Assembly: GCA_029747015.1 (NCBI GenBank)
Contig: JAKOGI010001247.1
Coordinates: 17,501 to 81,500 of the forward strand
DNA length: 64,000 bases
Reading direction: 5' to 3'
Source of the DNA: Carnegiea gigantea
Lineage: Eukaryota > Streptophyta > Magnoliopsida > Caryophyllales > Cactaceae
A program made the translations under genes and the position numbers. The notes below the pieces were generated by a model that did not search any database, had not been told where the DNA came from, and saw only the letters and a list, made by a program, of their open reading frames with translations. Positions 1-12,291 of the stretch are shown piece after piece. The number at the start of each line of letters is the position of its first letter. The first letter of the stretch is position 1.

Positions 1-1058
1 CTTTATAACAAGGAGTAAATAAATACAATAGATATGCCAATATAAACTCGATGTATCAAGTTCTTTCAAAGTCTTCTTTTTGATTTGCAAGTGTAGCTCT
101 CTTTCTTCTATAATCTTCAGTTGCAAATACCTTCCTATTTATAGACAATAATGTTGGAGAGGTTAGGAGATCATTAGGAAAGTGACCATTGCTTTAAAAA
201 AGGAAGGATGATCTTCAATATAATTTCAAGGCCTTAAGATCTGTCTTTCAAACCCTTGAATTCTGCAGTTTTGCACAACGTTTTTCACCTTGGCTCCCTA
301 CGGCTACTTACTTGATTTTAGCCAAAGATCTTGCTAAGCAGATTATCTAGAAGCTAATTTTTAGCAGCAACAATCTTTCAAAATATCAGCTCAAAAAATG
401 TTATTATAATTAGGCAAATCTTGACATTTTTAAAGATATTGACATATACAGAATCATAATATTATCTTAAGATTTAGTATTCAAATTTGAATACAAAGAT
501 CACATATTAAAATTTGAATACTAAATTATCTCAAAGATAAAACCAATTAGGTCGATATCTACTTATAATCACAACACATTTAAATAATAGAAACATTAAT
601 GTAGGTCCAAATATAACATGATAAATATACCAATAGACCAACCTTTTTTTTAACCTTTCATAAAAAAATATTAATAAAATGTATTGTAAGCTTAAGGAAG
701 CTGACAAATCTCTCATTTTTGATGAAAGGCAAACCCAATAACATATCAATATAATTTTGAATGACACACTATGAAAGCTTGCCGAATACTTCTCCTTTTT
801 GTATTTCCTAAAAACCGTTGCACAGGAAGGAGAAAGAAAAGTTAAAGCCTACAAAAAATTATGGAAAACACATATAGCTCTCCCTTAACAAATCAATGAC
901 ATATAAAGGTGCTCCCCCTCAATCTATGGCACTCATAAAATATATAAGGGATTAAACACAAATATTTGGATTAAATAATATATCCCAGCATGTATGCATT
1001 GACTTGATCTACTTATAAGCATTACAAGGCACCAATATATAAGAGCATTAATACAACA
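1..1058 (-). mobile_element. SIRE-like copia element S, 3' LTR (runs off the left edge)
   Basis: Read on the minus strand this is the 3' LTR of the outermost element. The LTR begins TGTTG at 1058. The facing 5' LTR ends CAACA at 2842, so the termini form a short inverted repeat as expected of an LTR. Bases about 175-285 match 42530-42622, which is the other LTR copy, with scattered differences. A purine tract (minus strand) lies directly outside at 1059-1070. The far end of the LTR is outside the window, so its length is unknown. Assignment to SIRE/Maximus rests on the gag next door. Confidence 0.65.
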
Positions 1059-1070
1059 ATTCTCCCCCTT
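1059..1070 (-). other. Polypurine tract of element S
   Basis: On the minus strand AAGGGGGAGAAT directly precedes the TGTTG start of the 3' LTR. This is the position and composition of the plus-strand primer of an LTR retrotransposon. Confidence 0.6.
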
Positions 1071-1690
1071 CAAGAATAGATCAAGATTATCCAAAAATCA
1101 TCAAGTAATATAATTCTACCTTATAGAAAGATTCAATATCATCTATGTAAATGGTAGGGAGCATAACATTATAGACAAGTATGTTGAGATCATGACAACA
1201 TATCATTTATGTATAAAGACAATCACATGACATAATACATAAGATATGACGTAATAGTAAACATGCTCACCTTCTAAAGATAATCAAGCAAATTAAAATT
1301 CAAAAATTCCAGAATAAAAATTTCTCAAAGAGGAAGTAAATCATGCAAAGATAATATTACCTTCCATTTGGTAAGAATTCAAATTTTGTTTTCTATTCCT
1401 CTTATTAAAATAGAAATTCAAGCCCTTGATTTTCAGTTATTCACTGACAACATGATATTAGCTTTTGCCTCATTTACAAGATGTTGGACTATATTTCAGG
1501 GCCTTGAAATCTGAGCATTGAATTGATTAGCTATTATTTCAACCTCGGACCATAAAGCAATTTCTGTGAGTACTTCAACATTTTTTAGACATCCAATGTC
1601 GCAATTTCATATTTTATTCTTATTGGATGCAAAATGCCCAATAAAACAAACTTATATCTTTCTCAAAACACATTTAGAAAATCAGCTTCA
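1071..1690 (-). other. Eroded internal region of element S
   Basis: AT-rich sequence between the polypurine tract and the gag remnant. It should hold pol, but no protease, integrase or RT motif is readable in any frame. The whole internal region (1059-2841) is under 1.8 kb, so most of pol has been deleted. Confidence 0.5.
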
Positions 1691-2830
1691 CAGTCGTAAT
1701 TATTCGCCGCAATGAATGCCCTTGTTGCTTTTGGTATCCAAATTTGTGTACTACTAGGACCATTTCTTTTAATAGGACAATGAGTTGAAATATGCCCTAT
1801 TTTGTAAAAATAATTGCAATTAATAGAAGTCGTACTTTTGTTGTAAGTCGATTTAACAAAGAAGTTTTTATAACACTTCTTCCTATTGAACGAATTAAAA
1901 CCGATTCCTTATTTGTTAACTGATGTTTTTTGTTTGCCAAGAATTTTATTTAAATTTTCCTCTCCTTTTGAAAATTTTAAGATAATTTTTGCAAGATCAG
2001 CACACTTCACTTAGAGCTCATTTTTTTCTTTCTCAAAAAGGACAACTTTTTCTTGAAAACTCTTTAAATCGTTAGAAACTAAATCATTAGATTTTTGAAA
2101 TTCAATATTTCTTGAGACAATTTAAAATTCTTTTTCTTCAAATCTTTAACTTTAGAAATGTGTCCTTTTTGATGTCTAATATAATAAAGTAAGACTTTTA
2201 TCAATTTACGTTTAGAATAATTGTGAAGAGAGTAATATACGTCATTCGGAATGTCATATTCCATTTCCTCATCTTCTTCTTCATTATCACCTACGCAAGC
2301 ATCATCATCATCATTGTCACTTGTATCCCAATCTTTAACTTTTTTATTTGCCATTAGATAAAAATGAGTGATCTCTTTTTCGTCATTCAAGTTGCTAAGC
2401 ATATTGTCCCTTCTTGATGAATTAAGTTTTTCTTAGCTTGTTTCTTTATAGTAATGTGAGTTTTATCCAAAGATCTTTAACTGTCTCATAATAGCAAACA
2501 TGGTCAAATATTTCATCATTTAGAGCACATTGCAAAACATATAAAACTCTACAATTTTTCTTAAGCATCTCATAGTCATCTTGAGTGTATTCACCCTTTG
2601 GCTTGATAACAATGCTTCCATCATCTCATGTCCATCTGGTACAAAAGGGCCTTTCGAAATGATATCCCAAAAATCAAAATCGATGGATCTAATAAATTAT
2701 TTCATCCTGCACTTCCAAAGAGAAAAATTACTTCCATCAAATATTGGAGGACAACCGATATAAGCATTTAATAAAGTTGAGCCATAGATCGAGCTATAGA
2801 CAGTTAAGTCTTAAAATAATAGCTCCTACT
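1690..2830 (-). pseudogene. Gag remnant of SIRE-like copia element S
   Basis: Minus-strand reading, with several stops and frameshifts. Near 2700-2760 there is a PPIFDGSNFSLWKCRM stretch, the typical start of the UBN2/DUF4219 gag domain of copia elements. Near 2270-2330 follows a long acidic run, then a lysine-rich coiled segment, as in SIRE-type gag. At about 1785-1820 a zinc knuckle reads C-x2-F-x4-H-x4-C: the second Cys is replaced by Phe, so zinc binding should be lost. The gag normally packages element RNA in cytoplasmic particles; this copy cannot. The best open stretch is 2079-2402 (107 codons). It starts just inside the primer-binding site at 2829-2839. Confidence 0.75.
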
Positions 2831-2839
2831 CTGATGCCA
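2829..2839 (-). other. Primer-binding site of element S (initiator tRNA-Met)
   Basis: The minus strand reads TGGCATCAGAG, one mismatch from TGGTATCAGAG, the complement of the plant initiator tRNA-Met 3' end. It sits two bases inside the LTR end at 2842. Confidence 0.8.
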
Positions 2840-2841
2840 AT

Positions 2842-2927
2842 TGTTGACCTGGTTTCACTAGTTAAATCATCATAGAGGAAAAGTGAATAGGGTGATGATC
2901 AAATTCATAAAATAATCAAAATAGTAT
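2842..2927 (-). mobile_element. 5' LTR of element S, inner part (split by E4)
   Basis: Starts TGTTGACC on the plus strand, that is ...GGTCAACA on the element strand, right after the primer-binding site. It is interrupted by element E4 at 2928 and resumes at 42209. Confidence 0.65.
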
Positions 2928-4356
2928 TATGTTTAAATTTAACACAAGTGCACGGTGTAGCTGTAGCTAGCTGATCGACAAGTACGAGTTGCGTCCATAA
3001 GGAACTTGATTTCAATCAGTATTAGTATCTTCCAACACTCAATTTAGGCAGAAACCAATTCAGGTTGATTATACTAAATGATATTAAATCTATTTGATTT
3101 GATAATATTAAAGGGTCTTAGATTAGGGTTCACCACAGTATTATGCTTTCTTGGATCATAAATTAAATCATGTATGCCTACCCATGCAAATGACTGAAAT
3201 GGAATGGTTACAACTTGGGATACATCTACCCTACTTTTGAACATTATTAGATTGGCTAAGCGATCCTACTTATCTATTTCCATGTAACTAGATTCAGCCG
3301 TACTACAGGATTAAGTAAGCTACAATTCCTAGTTGAACCCTAACTATTCTCATGTTAAGGAATCCATCGCTACAAAATGACTCTAGGTAGAGGAATTCAA
3401 CTTTTGCTAGTTTTCTAAACTCTAATCAAGAACATGAATACATCCCTCTCAGGTAATTCACCGAACTTATGGTATACTAAGTGAGATTTCAATCACAAGC
3501 AAGGGCATCCATTTATGAAAACCTGCAATATGATTCCAAGTCACATAATAGGGGCTAACCTTCACCTAAGATAGGGGTTTAGCTTCTACATATGTCAACA
3601 ATCACAAATGCATACATCAATCTGAAAAACACGTTCAAAGGTGGAAACTTGAATTGAATTTGCGAGAGAGGAGAGGAGAAAAGCGCACTCAAATTGATTG
3701 CAATGATGAATTCCCAATCCAAACAAGAAGTTAGACTCTCAAGCTAAAGCTAGAATAGTGTGTCCAAATATTCAGTAATGAATCCCCTTAAACTGCTCCC
3801 CAAGTGTGCTTTAAGAAAAAATAAGATAACTTAATTCTATTTTCCAGAAAGGTTAAACAGCATATAAAAAATAGGGGTGCTAGGCCGTGCTTCGACACAT
3901 GGCCAGTCGTGCATGAATTCTGACCCAGAAGAGCACGATCGTACAGAAGTGCACGGCCAGCTGTGGACTCTTGTAGGAAATTTTCTGCCTTAGATAGATG
4001 GCTATGCCAAGGACGCATGGCCAGCCGTGCTTTGGTTCAACTTTTTAGTAGTTCCACATGGCCATCCACACATGCGCGGCTGGCTGTGTGGATTGTTCAG
4101 GCCCTAAGACCCTTGCTTGTTGTCACCTCCCAAACTCCGCGAACTTCTCCCCTTCCAAAAACTTCGGTCCTTGTTTGTCCGAGGGCATTGAGCTCCGGTT
4201 TCCTCAAGTTGGGGTCGAAATACCTATAAAGAGTAAAATCAGCGATTATAAGCAAGAGGGAGTACAAACGATCTAGTTTCTTAGTGAATAAAGGGAAAAA
4301 GGTAGAGGGTAGTGCAGAGATCGAGGGCCGAAAATGACAAAAATAGAGGTTTTTCA
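2928..4356 (-). repeat. E4 3' LTR
   Basis: Matches 40785-42208 along its length with many substitutions and small indels, which makes this the oldest well-defined LTR pair in the nest. Near 3880-4095 it holds several degenerate copies of an imperfect palindrome around GGCCAGCCGTGC. ORFs in this stretch are short and not conserved in the other LTR copy, so I do not call genes. Confidence 0.8.
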
Positions 4357-4367
4357 ACTCTCCCATG
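4357..4367 (-). other. E4 polypurine tract
   Basis: The minus strand reads CATGGGAGAGT immediately before the LTR start at 4356. E2 and E3 carry similar tracts (TATGGGGGAGT and GTGGGAGAGT) at the same place. Confidence 0.6.
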
Positions 4368-6552
4368 CTTGTCGCTTGCTTGTCCTCAAGTAAGGCTATC
4401 AATCAAGAATCAATGGGGAGGGACTCACCTTAATAGGTTAACCTTCTCAGGCAAGCAATGACAACCAAATTGATAGGTGTTGCAACTCACAACTAAGCTG
4501 CTTGACCAAGGCGAAACTTTCGTTTCCTAAAACACATGTTCTAAAACATATTAAGGGATCATATAGCCATGATATAAGAGCAGATAGCCCATATTGAACC
4601 GCTAGACATGTCATGCCTCACTCTAGCAATTTGTAAGATAGATAGACCTTTAGATCCTTGCTCATCGAGATAAAGTGGAATACTCCTCTCTAGCAAACAA
4701 GGATTCACTCAAAACTGCTCCCAATGCAAACAAACTACCATAGGATTAGCAAAACTCTACTCTAGATAAATGAGGACAAGGTATATAAATGCCATTTATG
4801 AGGACTGGGTTGTGATGGGGCTGAGGTGAAGGCAAGGACGGGATTATTTTGGATCAACAGAGCTAAGTAGCCAAATAGCTAAGAGCAATGACATCCACAC
4901 CAAACCATCAAACAAACATCAATAACATCCTAACAAAAGATAGTGGGAAAGGGTTGAAGCCACTTATCGGAGGTTCCCTATGCCAAAAACTTATTCGCAC
5001 ACTTTTTCATCAAAGATTTTTTTTCTTTTTTTTTCCTTCAAAGTTGTTTTTTTCTTCTTTGTTCCTTCCTTTTTTTTCTTTTTTTTCATTTCCCCTTTTT
5101 CTCGAGAATGAGAAAGAATGGCAAGGGTTAAGCGAAGCTTCAACTCCCATTTTTGAAAGAAGGATCACAAACCCATCGTAAACTGCTAACATGGACCAAC
5201 AATCGAATCCCCCTACCCCACTTAGGGTAATGTGTTGCTCCACTAACTTGGCATAGGTTGGGGTAAAACATTTTAGGCCAAGGGTTAAATAGATGATTGT
5301 GAGGCAAACGAATGGAAAGGCATAAAACGGGGTCAGCAAAGAGGGCATAGTGTCATGTGGTGGATTTTTGGCTAATGTAGTTCACGAAACAATTGAACGC
5401 CTCAATCATGTTAGCATTATTTAGAAGCCAAATGTGATTTCGAGAAGAGTTTTTACTAAGTTCTAGAGATGTAAGCACTAGAGGGTTGTATACTCATGAA
5501 AGAAGCTTTGAGACTATATAAAATGAATAGTCATTTTGGGCTCAAAAAGTCTCACAGGTTCTTCTACCACAATCTCAAAACTACCTCAGATGATTGACCA
5601 ACTGCCAAGGCTCAACAATTCATGTCATAGGAATTCTCAGGGGTAAATACACGAATACATAGCCATGAAATCAAAACTTTTTTTATAATCTATTTCACAA
5701 GATTTTGCCTAGTCAAGCATCACTTGTTATGTACTGCCACAACTATCAATCCAAATAATCGCCCCTTGAATGTCATCATGGGAGGGCTTTTCAAAAGTCC
5801 CCCTTTTTTCATTTTTTCAGTTTTTCTCTTTTCTCCTTTTTTTTTCCAAAGCTAGAGGTCTAACTAAGAAAGCCATAAGATACAAAAACAAAAATGAAGA
5901 GAAGGGTGAAGAAGAGTACCTGTAAAGCTTATGAATGCCTAACTCAATTATTATTCTTCTTATGATGCAAACTATAAGCTATATGCTCTAAGCTACATGC
6001 TCAACTAAACAGAAAATAAAATTAAAGCTAATGAATCCTAACCATGCACCTAAAATGAAATGGATATGAAACCTAGGATCCAAATATAGGTATCTAAATG
6101 TAAGAATGGATATGTACACTACCAATACGAATTGCATCATCATCCAATTACTCTCCCCATGCTTAAACCTTTCATTGCCCCTAATGAAAGAGAGAAATAG
6201 GTGATGCAAAGGGGTGGGGGGAAAGATACTCATAATACACCAATATAGTCCATGAGGACTGCTAAGGCCCCAGTCAGGTGGAGGGTGGGGCCACTGAAAA
6301 TGCTCTTGGGTGTAATACACGTGGTGCTCAAGGATCTACTGGTGGTGGTCCCGCTTGTGCTGCCTACAAAGGAGCTCAACGTGCTCTTGGGAATGTTGCT
6401 TACCCAGTTGATCGGGCTGTAGGTGGAGGTGGGCAAACTCAGATGTGAAAAAACTGATGTAAAGGGAACTCCTGGGATCTCGAGGGGCTGCTATCACCCT
6501 AGCCACTCACTGGGTCAGGTGCCTCTTGGTGGCCCAGTGGAGCTCCCGTGCC
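4368..6552 (-). other. Noncoding 3' tail of E4
   Basis: About 2.2 kb between the downstream ORF remnant and the polypurine tract. It holds long T-runs on the plus strand (about 5015-5105 and 5805-5850) and no family-like ORF. ORFs listed by length here are low-complexity translations. Confidence 0.5.
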
Positions 6553-7640
6553 CTAAGGCGCTTGAGGGGGAGCCACCTCGTGAGCCGCATCATCATCACT
6601 CTCCACATCGAGATCATCATCATAGCTCCCGTTGGTATGCTCGATGATGTTAGTTAGCTTGGGATTGGGTAAAGGAAACAGAGCTCGACCATGATGGTTA
6701 AGCCACATTTTGCCTCTCACTATCGTAAAAAGTTCCATGTGAATAGATGTGGCTAGATGAATGCACTCAACCGCATGAAGAACTGGTGTAAGGGGGAAAC
6801 GATTCTGCAACCCTAAGCCACGAGCTAGGGCCATGACAATGGCACTGGCAGCAATGACTGCCTTGATGTTCTTAGCTTGCTCGTCAAGTTGAGTAGCAAT
6901 ATGAAAGACAGTGTTCACACGAACCCCATGCAAGGCAGCCTATAGGATGAATAACTCCCCTTTCCTAGATACCCCTTGATTGTCAAAATAGGAGAAAATG
7001 ATCTTTGCCATAAGGCATTGGGGATAGCGAAGACCAGGGTTGCAAATAAAGGTGGCCTTAGGAGAACGGGACACATATGAAAAGGCATTGCAAGTAATCT
7101 TCTTCCAGAATTCCCTGACTGTAATTGGTATGAATGAAAATAGCTATCCCGACCATAGGGAGTTGTAATAGTTAGCTAAAGTGGGCTAGGTTCATCTCAT
7201 GTGTTGAGTCCCCCAAATCTAAAGCGAATATAATAAGGGCCATTGTTGTGTTCCCGTTGTTCATCAATCATAAAGGAGCTAAAGAACTCCCAAACAAATT
7301 TCTTATATACTGAGAGACATAAGTCCACACAATTACTCCACCCCAATACACCAAACAAGGCATCTAAGTCATCCCACAAACTCAATGAATGCAATAGCTG
7401 AACATCAACATATTTAGGCTTGTTAATTTGACGAGACAATAAAGAATCATAATAGGCGCTTTAAGCATCATCGAGAAACACAATTCCATATTTGTTAATT
7501 AAACTAGGGAGGAGGGATTATGGACGGTTACCTCGGGGTGGAGCCGGTGGGCGTACCAGGCCGATGGCTACCAGAGTGCCTTGCTTGGATGGAAGCTTTG
7601 CTTTTGGTCTTTGGTGCCATGCCAATGGAGGAAAACCCAA
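6553..7640 (-). pseudogene. Extra ORF downstream of pol in E4 (envelope position), broken
   Basis: Minus-strand reading starts near 7620 with an Ala/Lys/Ser/Arg-rich N-terminus (APKTKSKASIQARHSG). It runs through several stops and frame changes to about 6553, where an acidic tail (DDDLDVESDDDAAHE) ends the frame. The clearest open pieces are 7197-7439 (80 codons) and 6553-6933 (126 codons). The pattern of a basic start, a Tyr-rich middle, a hydrophobic Ala-rich segment and an acidic end resembles the 'putative plant transposon protein' ORF that Athila-type elements carry between pol and the 3' LTR. That family assignment is from memory of its general shape. I see no clear signal peptide or transmembrane anchor, so a functional envelope is not supported. 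Confidence 0.5.
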
Positions 7641-8304
7641 TTGATTCAACTTAATTCAAAACCTAACAAAATAAATTAGGGACTCAAATACCCCAAATGT
7701 GTAATTGGAAGTAAGGGGGCACTAAATTGAACCACTTGAGCACAAAAAGGAGAGGGATTGGGTGGTGGTGGTGAATTGGGTGGGGTTTGAAGTGGGCGCG
7801 GTGGGAGGTGAAATTTAAGGAGAAAGAGGAAGGGGAGGAGAGAGAGAAGACAGGAGTGACTGCTGGGGGGTGTGCCATTGGGAAAGCATACGGTAGTCGC
7901 TCGGATTGGCATAGTGATTGCTGGCGATGGAGGTGAGAGAGAGAGAGAGAGAGATGAGGATGGCAACAGTTTGAGTGAGATAGACGAAGGACAAAGATGG
8001 GGCTTACGAGGATTTTAGGCACTTTTAAACCCAGACATATAACCATGCCTCGAGCGCACGACTAGCCATATGTTGGTTTTCTCTGAGTACTAGAAGGCAT
8101 AGTCATGCATAAATGCATGACTGTTAGTGCAAAAATTTCAGTAACTTTCTGTTGAGGCACGCGATCGTGTGAATTTTGCATGGCTAGCTATGTGCATAGG
8201 CAATTTAAAAATCCTCTATTCTCCTTAACATCGCAGGTATTGTCCATTTTCTGCCCCTTTTTTCTACTTTTTTTTTCTCTTTCTTTCAAGAATGAGAAAA
8301 GATA
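7641..8304 (-). other. E4 spacer between pol end and downstream ORF
   Basis: Noncoding. It contains a (GA)n run at about 7930-7955 on the plus strand, and, near 8040-8205, several CATGGCTAGC-like palindromic motifs related in style to those in the E4 LTR. Confidence 0.45.
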
Positions 8305-8325
8305 GGTTGCCTCCCAAGAAGCGCT
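8305..8325 (-). other. Conserved box after pol (E4 copy)
   Basis: The minus strand contains AGCGCTTCTTGGGAGGCAAC. The same box, with one base different, occurs just after the pol end in E3 (11124-11144) and E2 (21353-21373), although the E4 LTRs are unrelated to theirs. Confidence 0.6.
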
Positions 8326-8339
8326 TGTTTTAGGTTCCG

Positions 8340-8555
8340 AGCTTACCCGTTGCTTTCCTCTAAGCGAAAGAAGCATCAGGGAGGTCATAAGAGACCTTCC
8401 CCTCAATTGGTTCACTAGAAATGTAGTGCTTGAGCCTAGAGCCATTGACTTTGAAGAAACTCATGGCATCTATGCCGATCTTAATAGCGTCATATAGGTA
8501 TACCTTGAGCACTTTGAATGAACTCAACCATTAGGAGCAGAGTTTTCCAAGGAAG
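8340..8555 (-). pseudogene. E4 integrase C-terminal region, distal part
   Basis: Minus-strand reading continues the integrase C-terminus that begins at 38605-38755 on the other side of E3. Joined across the insertion the frame passes through KLFLGKL, then an FKVLKVY-like stretch and FKVNGSRLKHY, and ends PDASFA-stop, all typical of the end of Athila pol. One stop lies shortly after the junction. The conserved box follows directly. The reading across 38604/8555 supports E3 having inserted here. Confidence 0.7.
8551..8555. repeat. E3 target-site duplication, left copy (GGAAG)
   Basis: GGAAG directly precedes the TG of the E3 LTR at 8556, and the same five bases follow the other end at 38600-38604. 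Confidence 0.9.
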
Positions 8556-9993
8556 TGATGTGGATTTTATGTTCTAGTTTTAAAACCATTTTTACTTGCA
8601 AGTGCACAAGGTTAATTATAGACTAGCGAGTATTAGGGTGTCGATCTCACGAGGAACAAAAGTGATTTTAGACTTAGCCTTTCCGATTATAAAGAATAAT
8701 TTAATTTTCAGAATTGGATTATCAAAATGACTTAACGAACAAAATCAAGAGCAAATGAGTAGTAAAATAGAGAGAAATCAAATATGAGAAAATTTAAGTA
8801 CTTTGGATTTCACCTTTGATGTCAATATTGATTCACTAATTCAAATGGGGATTCAATTTATCTCTTGTTCAACCCAAACTACAAGCATTAGGCCATAAAT
8901 TAAAAAGACGATTATAATTATAAAGTGAGATGATTTATCTAGTGGTTTAGTATGAACTATTCTTTTTAGACATAACTCATCTAATTGCTAGCATAAATTA
9001 TTCAATTTAAACAATTATAATTTCAAGCCCAAATTGCATAATCATCATATTAACCTACAAGGTCTAATATTCATTTCAAATAGCAAATTAAACTAGTGTC
9101 ATCAACATGATTAAACATTAGTATTAAGAGGCATAAGTAGATGAAGATCAAATATAAACTCAAGATTATGCAAAAGAGACAAAGATAACCCCATAAGAAA
9201 TTAGCAAAAGAATATTATTACCAAGGATCCATCCTAATTCTAGAATGAGTAGTTTAGCCGGCCATAGTTAGGGAAAACACCATTGGAATTGGTATATTTC
9301 ACTTCTTATGTCCAAACCTTATACTCACTTACACAAAATTATGAAACTTAGTGTAAACTCTCAAATTTGACTCACAAATGAGATGAGAAGAGAAGAGAAA
9401 AATAGCTAACAAAGCTTATTTTCTTCTTAACCCCTCAACCCAAATGATCTTGTCTTACAAAGACTCTCTCTTTAAAAAAAAAAAAAAAAGAAAGATGAAA
9501 GGACAAGAAGATGCTTGAGTGAGTGGATGGAAGAATGAGTGTGAGTGTATGAGTGTGCGGATCCCCCTTTCCCTCAACCTTGAACCCTTTTTATAGTGAA
9601 AATCCAACCCCTTAGGATACCCCCAAAATTAATGAAAATCAATTCCAATTAATTTGGGATATTACATGCATGGTCATGGCTAGCCATAAGTATAATATTA
9701 ATTTTGATTAATGACATTTGACTAGGTTAAGAATTAGCCATGTGGGAAAATGGGAGATCTTCTTCTTCTTTTTTCCCCCCTCTTTCTTTTCCTTTGGGCT
9801 TAAGTTTGGAGTCTTGGCATTGCACTTGTAGGAGTTCCGAGTAGAATTAATCAACTTCATCCCAAACTCTTCTATATTTATTTCTACCTGAAAATTTTAT
9901 AAAATATGCATTATTTACCCATAAAAATATATTTCAAAGACATAAAAGTAGGTGAAATAAAGGAGAAAATTATACATAAAATATGAATTATCA
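8556..9993 (-). repeat. E3 3' LTR
   Basis: 1438 bp, TGATGTGG...TTATCA on the plus strand. It matches the split 5' LTR (807 + 627 bp). A minus-strand TATA-like box (CTATAAAAAGGG) lies at 9584-9595. It shares most of its length with the E2 LTRs, but lacks about 300 bp of GC-richer sequence that E2 has (19745-20060). Confidence 0.92.
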
Positions 9994-11123
9994 ACTCTCC
10001 CACACCATAACTTTGCTAATCCTCGAGCAAAGAACAACAACAATGCATACATTCATTCAATCATCAAGAATAATAAGAATAAGATTAGGGAAGAAAATCA
10101 AGTGATCCAACTATGAATGCCCACTCCAAATCACATGTATCAATTCACTACCAACCCACAACTCATTATCCAAGATTTCCAATTCCAACCAAGTCAATAG
10201 GCCAAGATTCAAGCAAATTAAGTACACAATGAAACCAAGTAGCAAACCATAAGCACAAAGTTTCATCCCGCATAACAAAAATCACAAGAGCATCTTTTAA
10301 AATCGAGTCCCCAATGCCAAATCAATTGATTATTTTTTTTCCTCTTTTTGAGACTTTGAATTTTTTATTTTTTTGGGGTTTTCAGAAGTTACTTGATCTC
10401 ATGTGCTTTCTTGAGTGGATAAAGATATGAATGAATATAACACTCAGAGAAACACTTAGTACATATTCAGGCAATTAAAGATATGAATAAAAATAGGACC
10501 TGAACATTGGTACCGAAATCAGAACTCAATTAATTTAATTTATTTGATTTTTTTTAAGGATTGAAAAGTTAATGGGAAACTCAATGCTTATTGAATACTC
10601 ATCATGATATTGTAAATGGGATTACATCTCATACTCAAAATCGGCTATATAGTAACATTAGCACAGTAAAAATTTTGGCCTTCAACTAGTCAAAGTTAGA
10701 AATAATCTCTACTGAGCATGGGTCACATGAATCAAATCCACATAATAGGAGTAGAACATGCATAATCAGAACACTCAATTACTTCCCAAAATCAAATTCA
10801 CCCACAATTTTCAAGTTTAATTTTCCTCAGAATTTTCATTTTCATTTTCAGTTTGCCTTCCCCCCACACCTAGATCTCACATTGTCCTCAATGTAGAAAA
10901 CAAGAAGATAAAGGAAAATGGAGAAAAGAGCAACACAATTTGATAGCACGAGAAAGTTATTTCCATGTAAGCTCAACAATCAAACTCCCAAAGTACCTTC
11001 ACAACCATCACCAACCTCAAATGCCAAAAACTAAGTGAAGAATCACATCCAAAAACACAAGCACACCTTGATCGAAAAGAAAAATAGAAAAGATAAAAGA
11101 CTCAAAATTACCTAAAAAGATTG
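9994..11123 (-). other. E3 3' untranslated tail
   Basis: Noncoding sequence between the 3' LTR and the post-pol box. The minus-strand polypurine tract GTGGGAGAGT lies just before the LTR. It is collinear with E2 20233-21352. No envelope-like ORF is present. Confidence 0.7.
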
Positions 11124-11144
11124 GGTTGCCTCCCAACAAGCGCT
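11124..11144 (-). other. Conserved box after pol (E3 copy)
   Basis: The minus strand carries AGCGCTTGTTGGGAGGCAAC, identical to the E2 copy and one base from the E4 copy. Here it sits about 30 bp from the deletion junction that removed pol. Confidence 0.65.
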
Positions 11145-11174
11145 AAGTTTAATGTCTTCAGCTAGATAATATCA

Positions 11175-12290
11175 AGCAGAGGCTTTGAAAATGTTAAGCC
11201 TAACCCTCGTGTTCATGACTGAGACATCCATTACTCTTGACCTACAGTTAATGGTGGCATTAGCTGTGGCTAGGAAGTGACGACCTAAAATAAGAGGGAT
11301 CTACTTATAAGCATGAGTGGGGTCCATGTCCAACACAACAAAGTCAACAGGGAAGAATCCTTTATCAATTTGCACCAAGACATCATCTATTTGCCCCCTA
11401 GGAGTCCTAACCGACCTATCAGCAAGCTGAAGGGTATAGTTGGAAGGTTGCAGTTCACCTAATCCCAACTCTAACTAAACAGAATATGGTATCAAATTGA
11501 CACTAGAACCCAAATCCAAAAGTGGCCTTTCAATTTTGTGATTGGAGATAAAACATGAAATGGTAGGGACACCAGGATCTTTGAACTTAGGAGGAGTATC
11601 ATATTTCAAAATCGAACTTACTTGTTCACTTAGAAGAATCTTTTTAGACTTATCATCTTTAGATTTTCTTTTAAAAGTGCACATGTCTTTAAGGAACTTA
11701 GCATAGGCTGGGATCTGTCTAATCGCTTCTAAGAGGGGAAGATTGACCTTAACTTGCTTGAAGGTCTCTAGAATGTCATCTCAAAGCTTGAGGGTAAGGA
11801 ACTCTTGGCTCATATGTCACAATGGGGTCAGATACAGCAGGAGAAGGGGATGGGTCGTTCTCTTTTTCAATCTCAAGGTCACTCTCCATGGTCTTAAGTC
11901 TTTCATCTTTATCATGTTGCTTCTTACTCACCTTGTTATCTACTTCTTTACCACTCCTAAGAACCATTACAGCTTTCAATTGTTCAAATTATTGGCCTTT
12001 AGGGTTCTGGATGGGGTGACTTAGAAGTTTTCCTTCTTCTCTTCTACCTACGGCTATGGCTAGTTGCACAAGTTGGATTTCTAATTTAGCTATAAAGTGT
12101 GAGTGAGAGTTAACAATATGCATTTTATACTCAATTTCTTGGACCTTAGCATCCATATTTTGCACAAAAGAAGTCAAAATATCAAGAGCAGAAAGTACCT
12201 TATCGATATCAGAGCTCCCAGATAGAGCTTGATGGGAAGAGGGAGGAGCATATCTCTGATTTTAAAAACCAGGAAGGGTAGGTCTGTAAG
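11175..12290 (-). pseudogene. E3 gag C-terminus and protease, truncated
   Basis: Minus-strand reading collinear with E2 24600-25720. It covers the Lys/Glu-rich linker, the VPYPQ motif and the retropepsin region with the DLGSSVNLIPYS active-site stretch near 11480-11520. Stops interrupt it, for example after that motif, where E2 has a Tyr codon, and in the IPLILGR region. After the LNIFKASA segment, homology to E2 protease ends near 11175-11180. It then jumps to the tail found beyond integrase in E2, so the last part of PR, all of RT/RNase H and integrase are missing. Confidence 0.8.
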
Positions 12291-12291
12291 A

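Noticed and set aside
5010..5348. 112-codon Lys-rich ORF
   Set aside because: Low-complexity translation of T-runs in the noncoding tail of E4.
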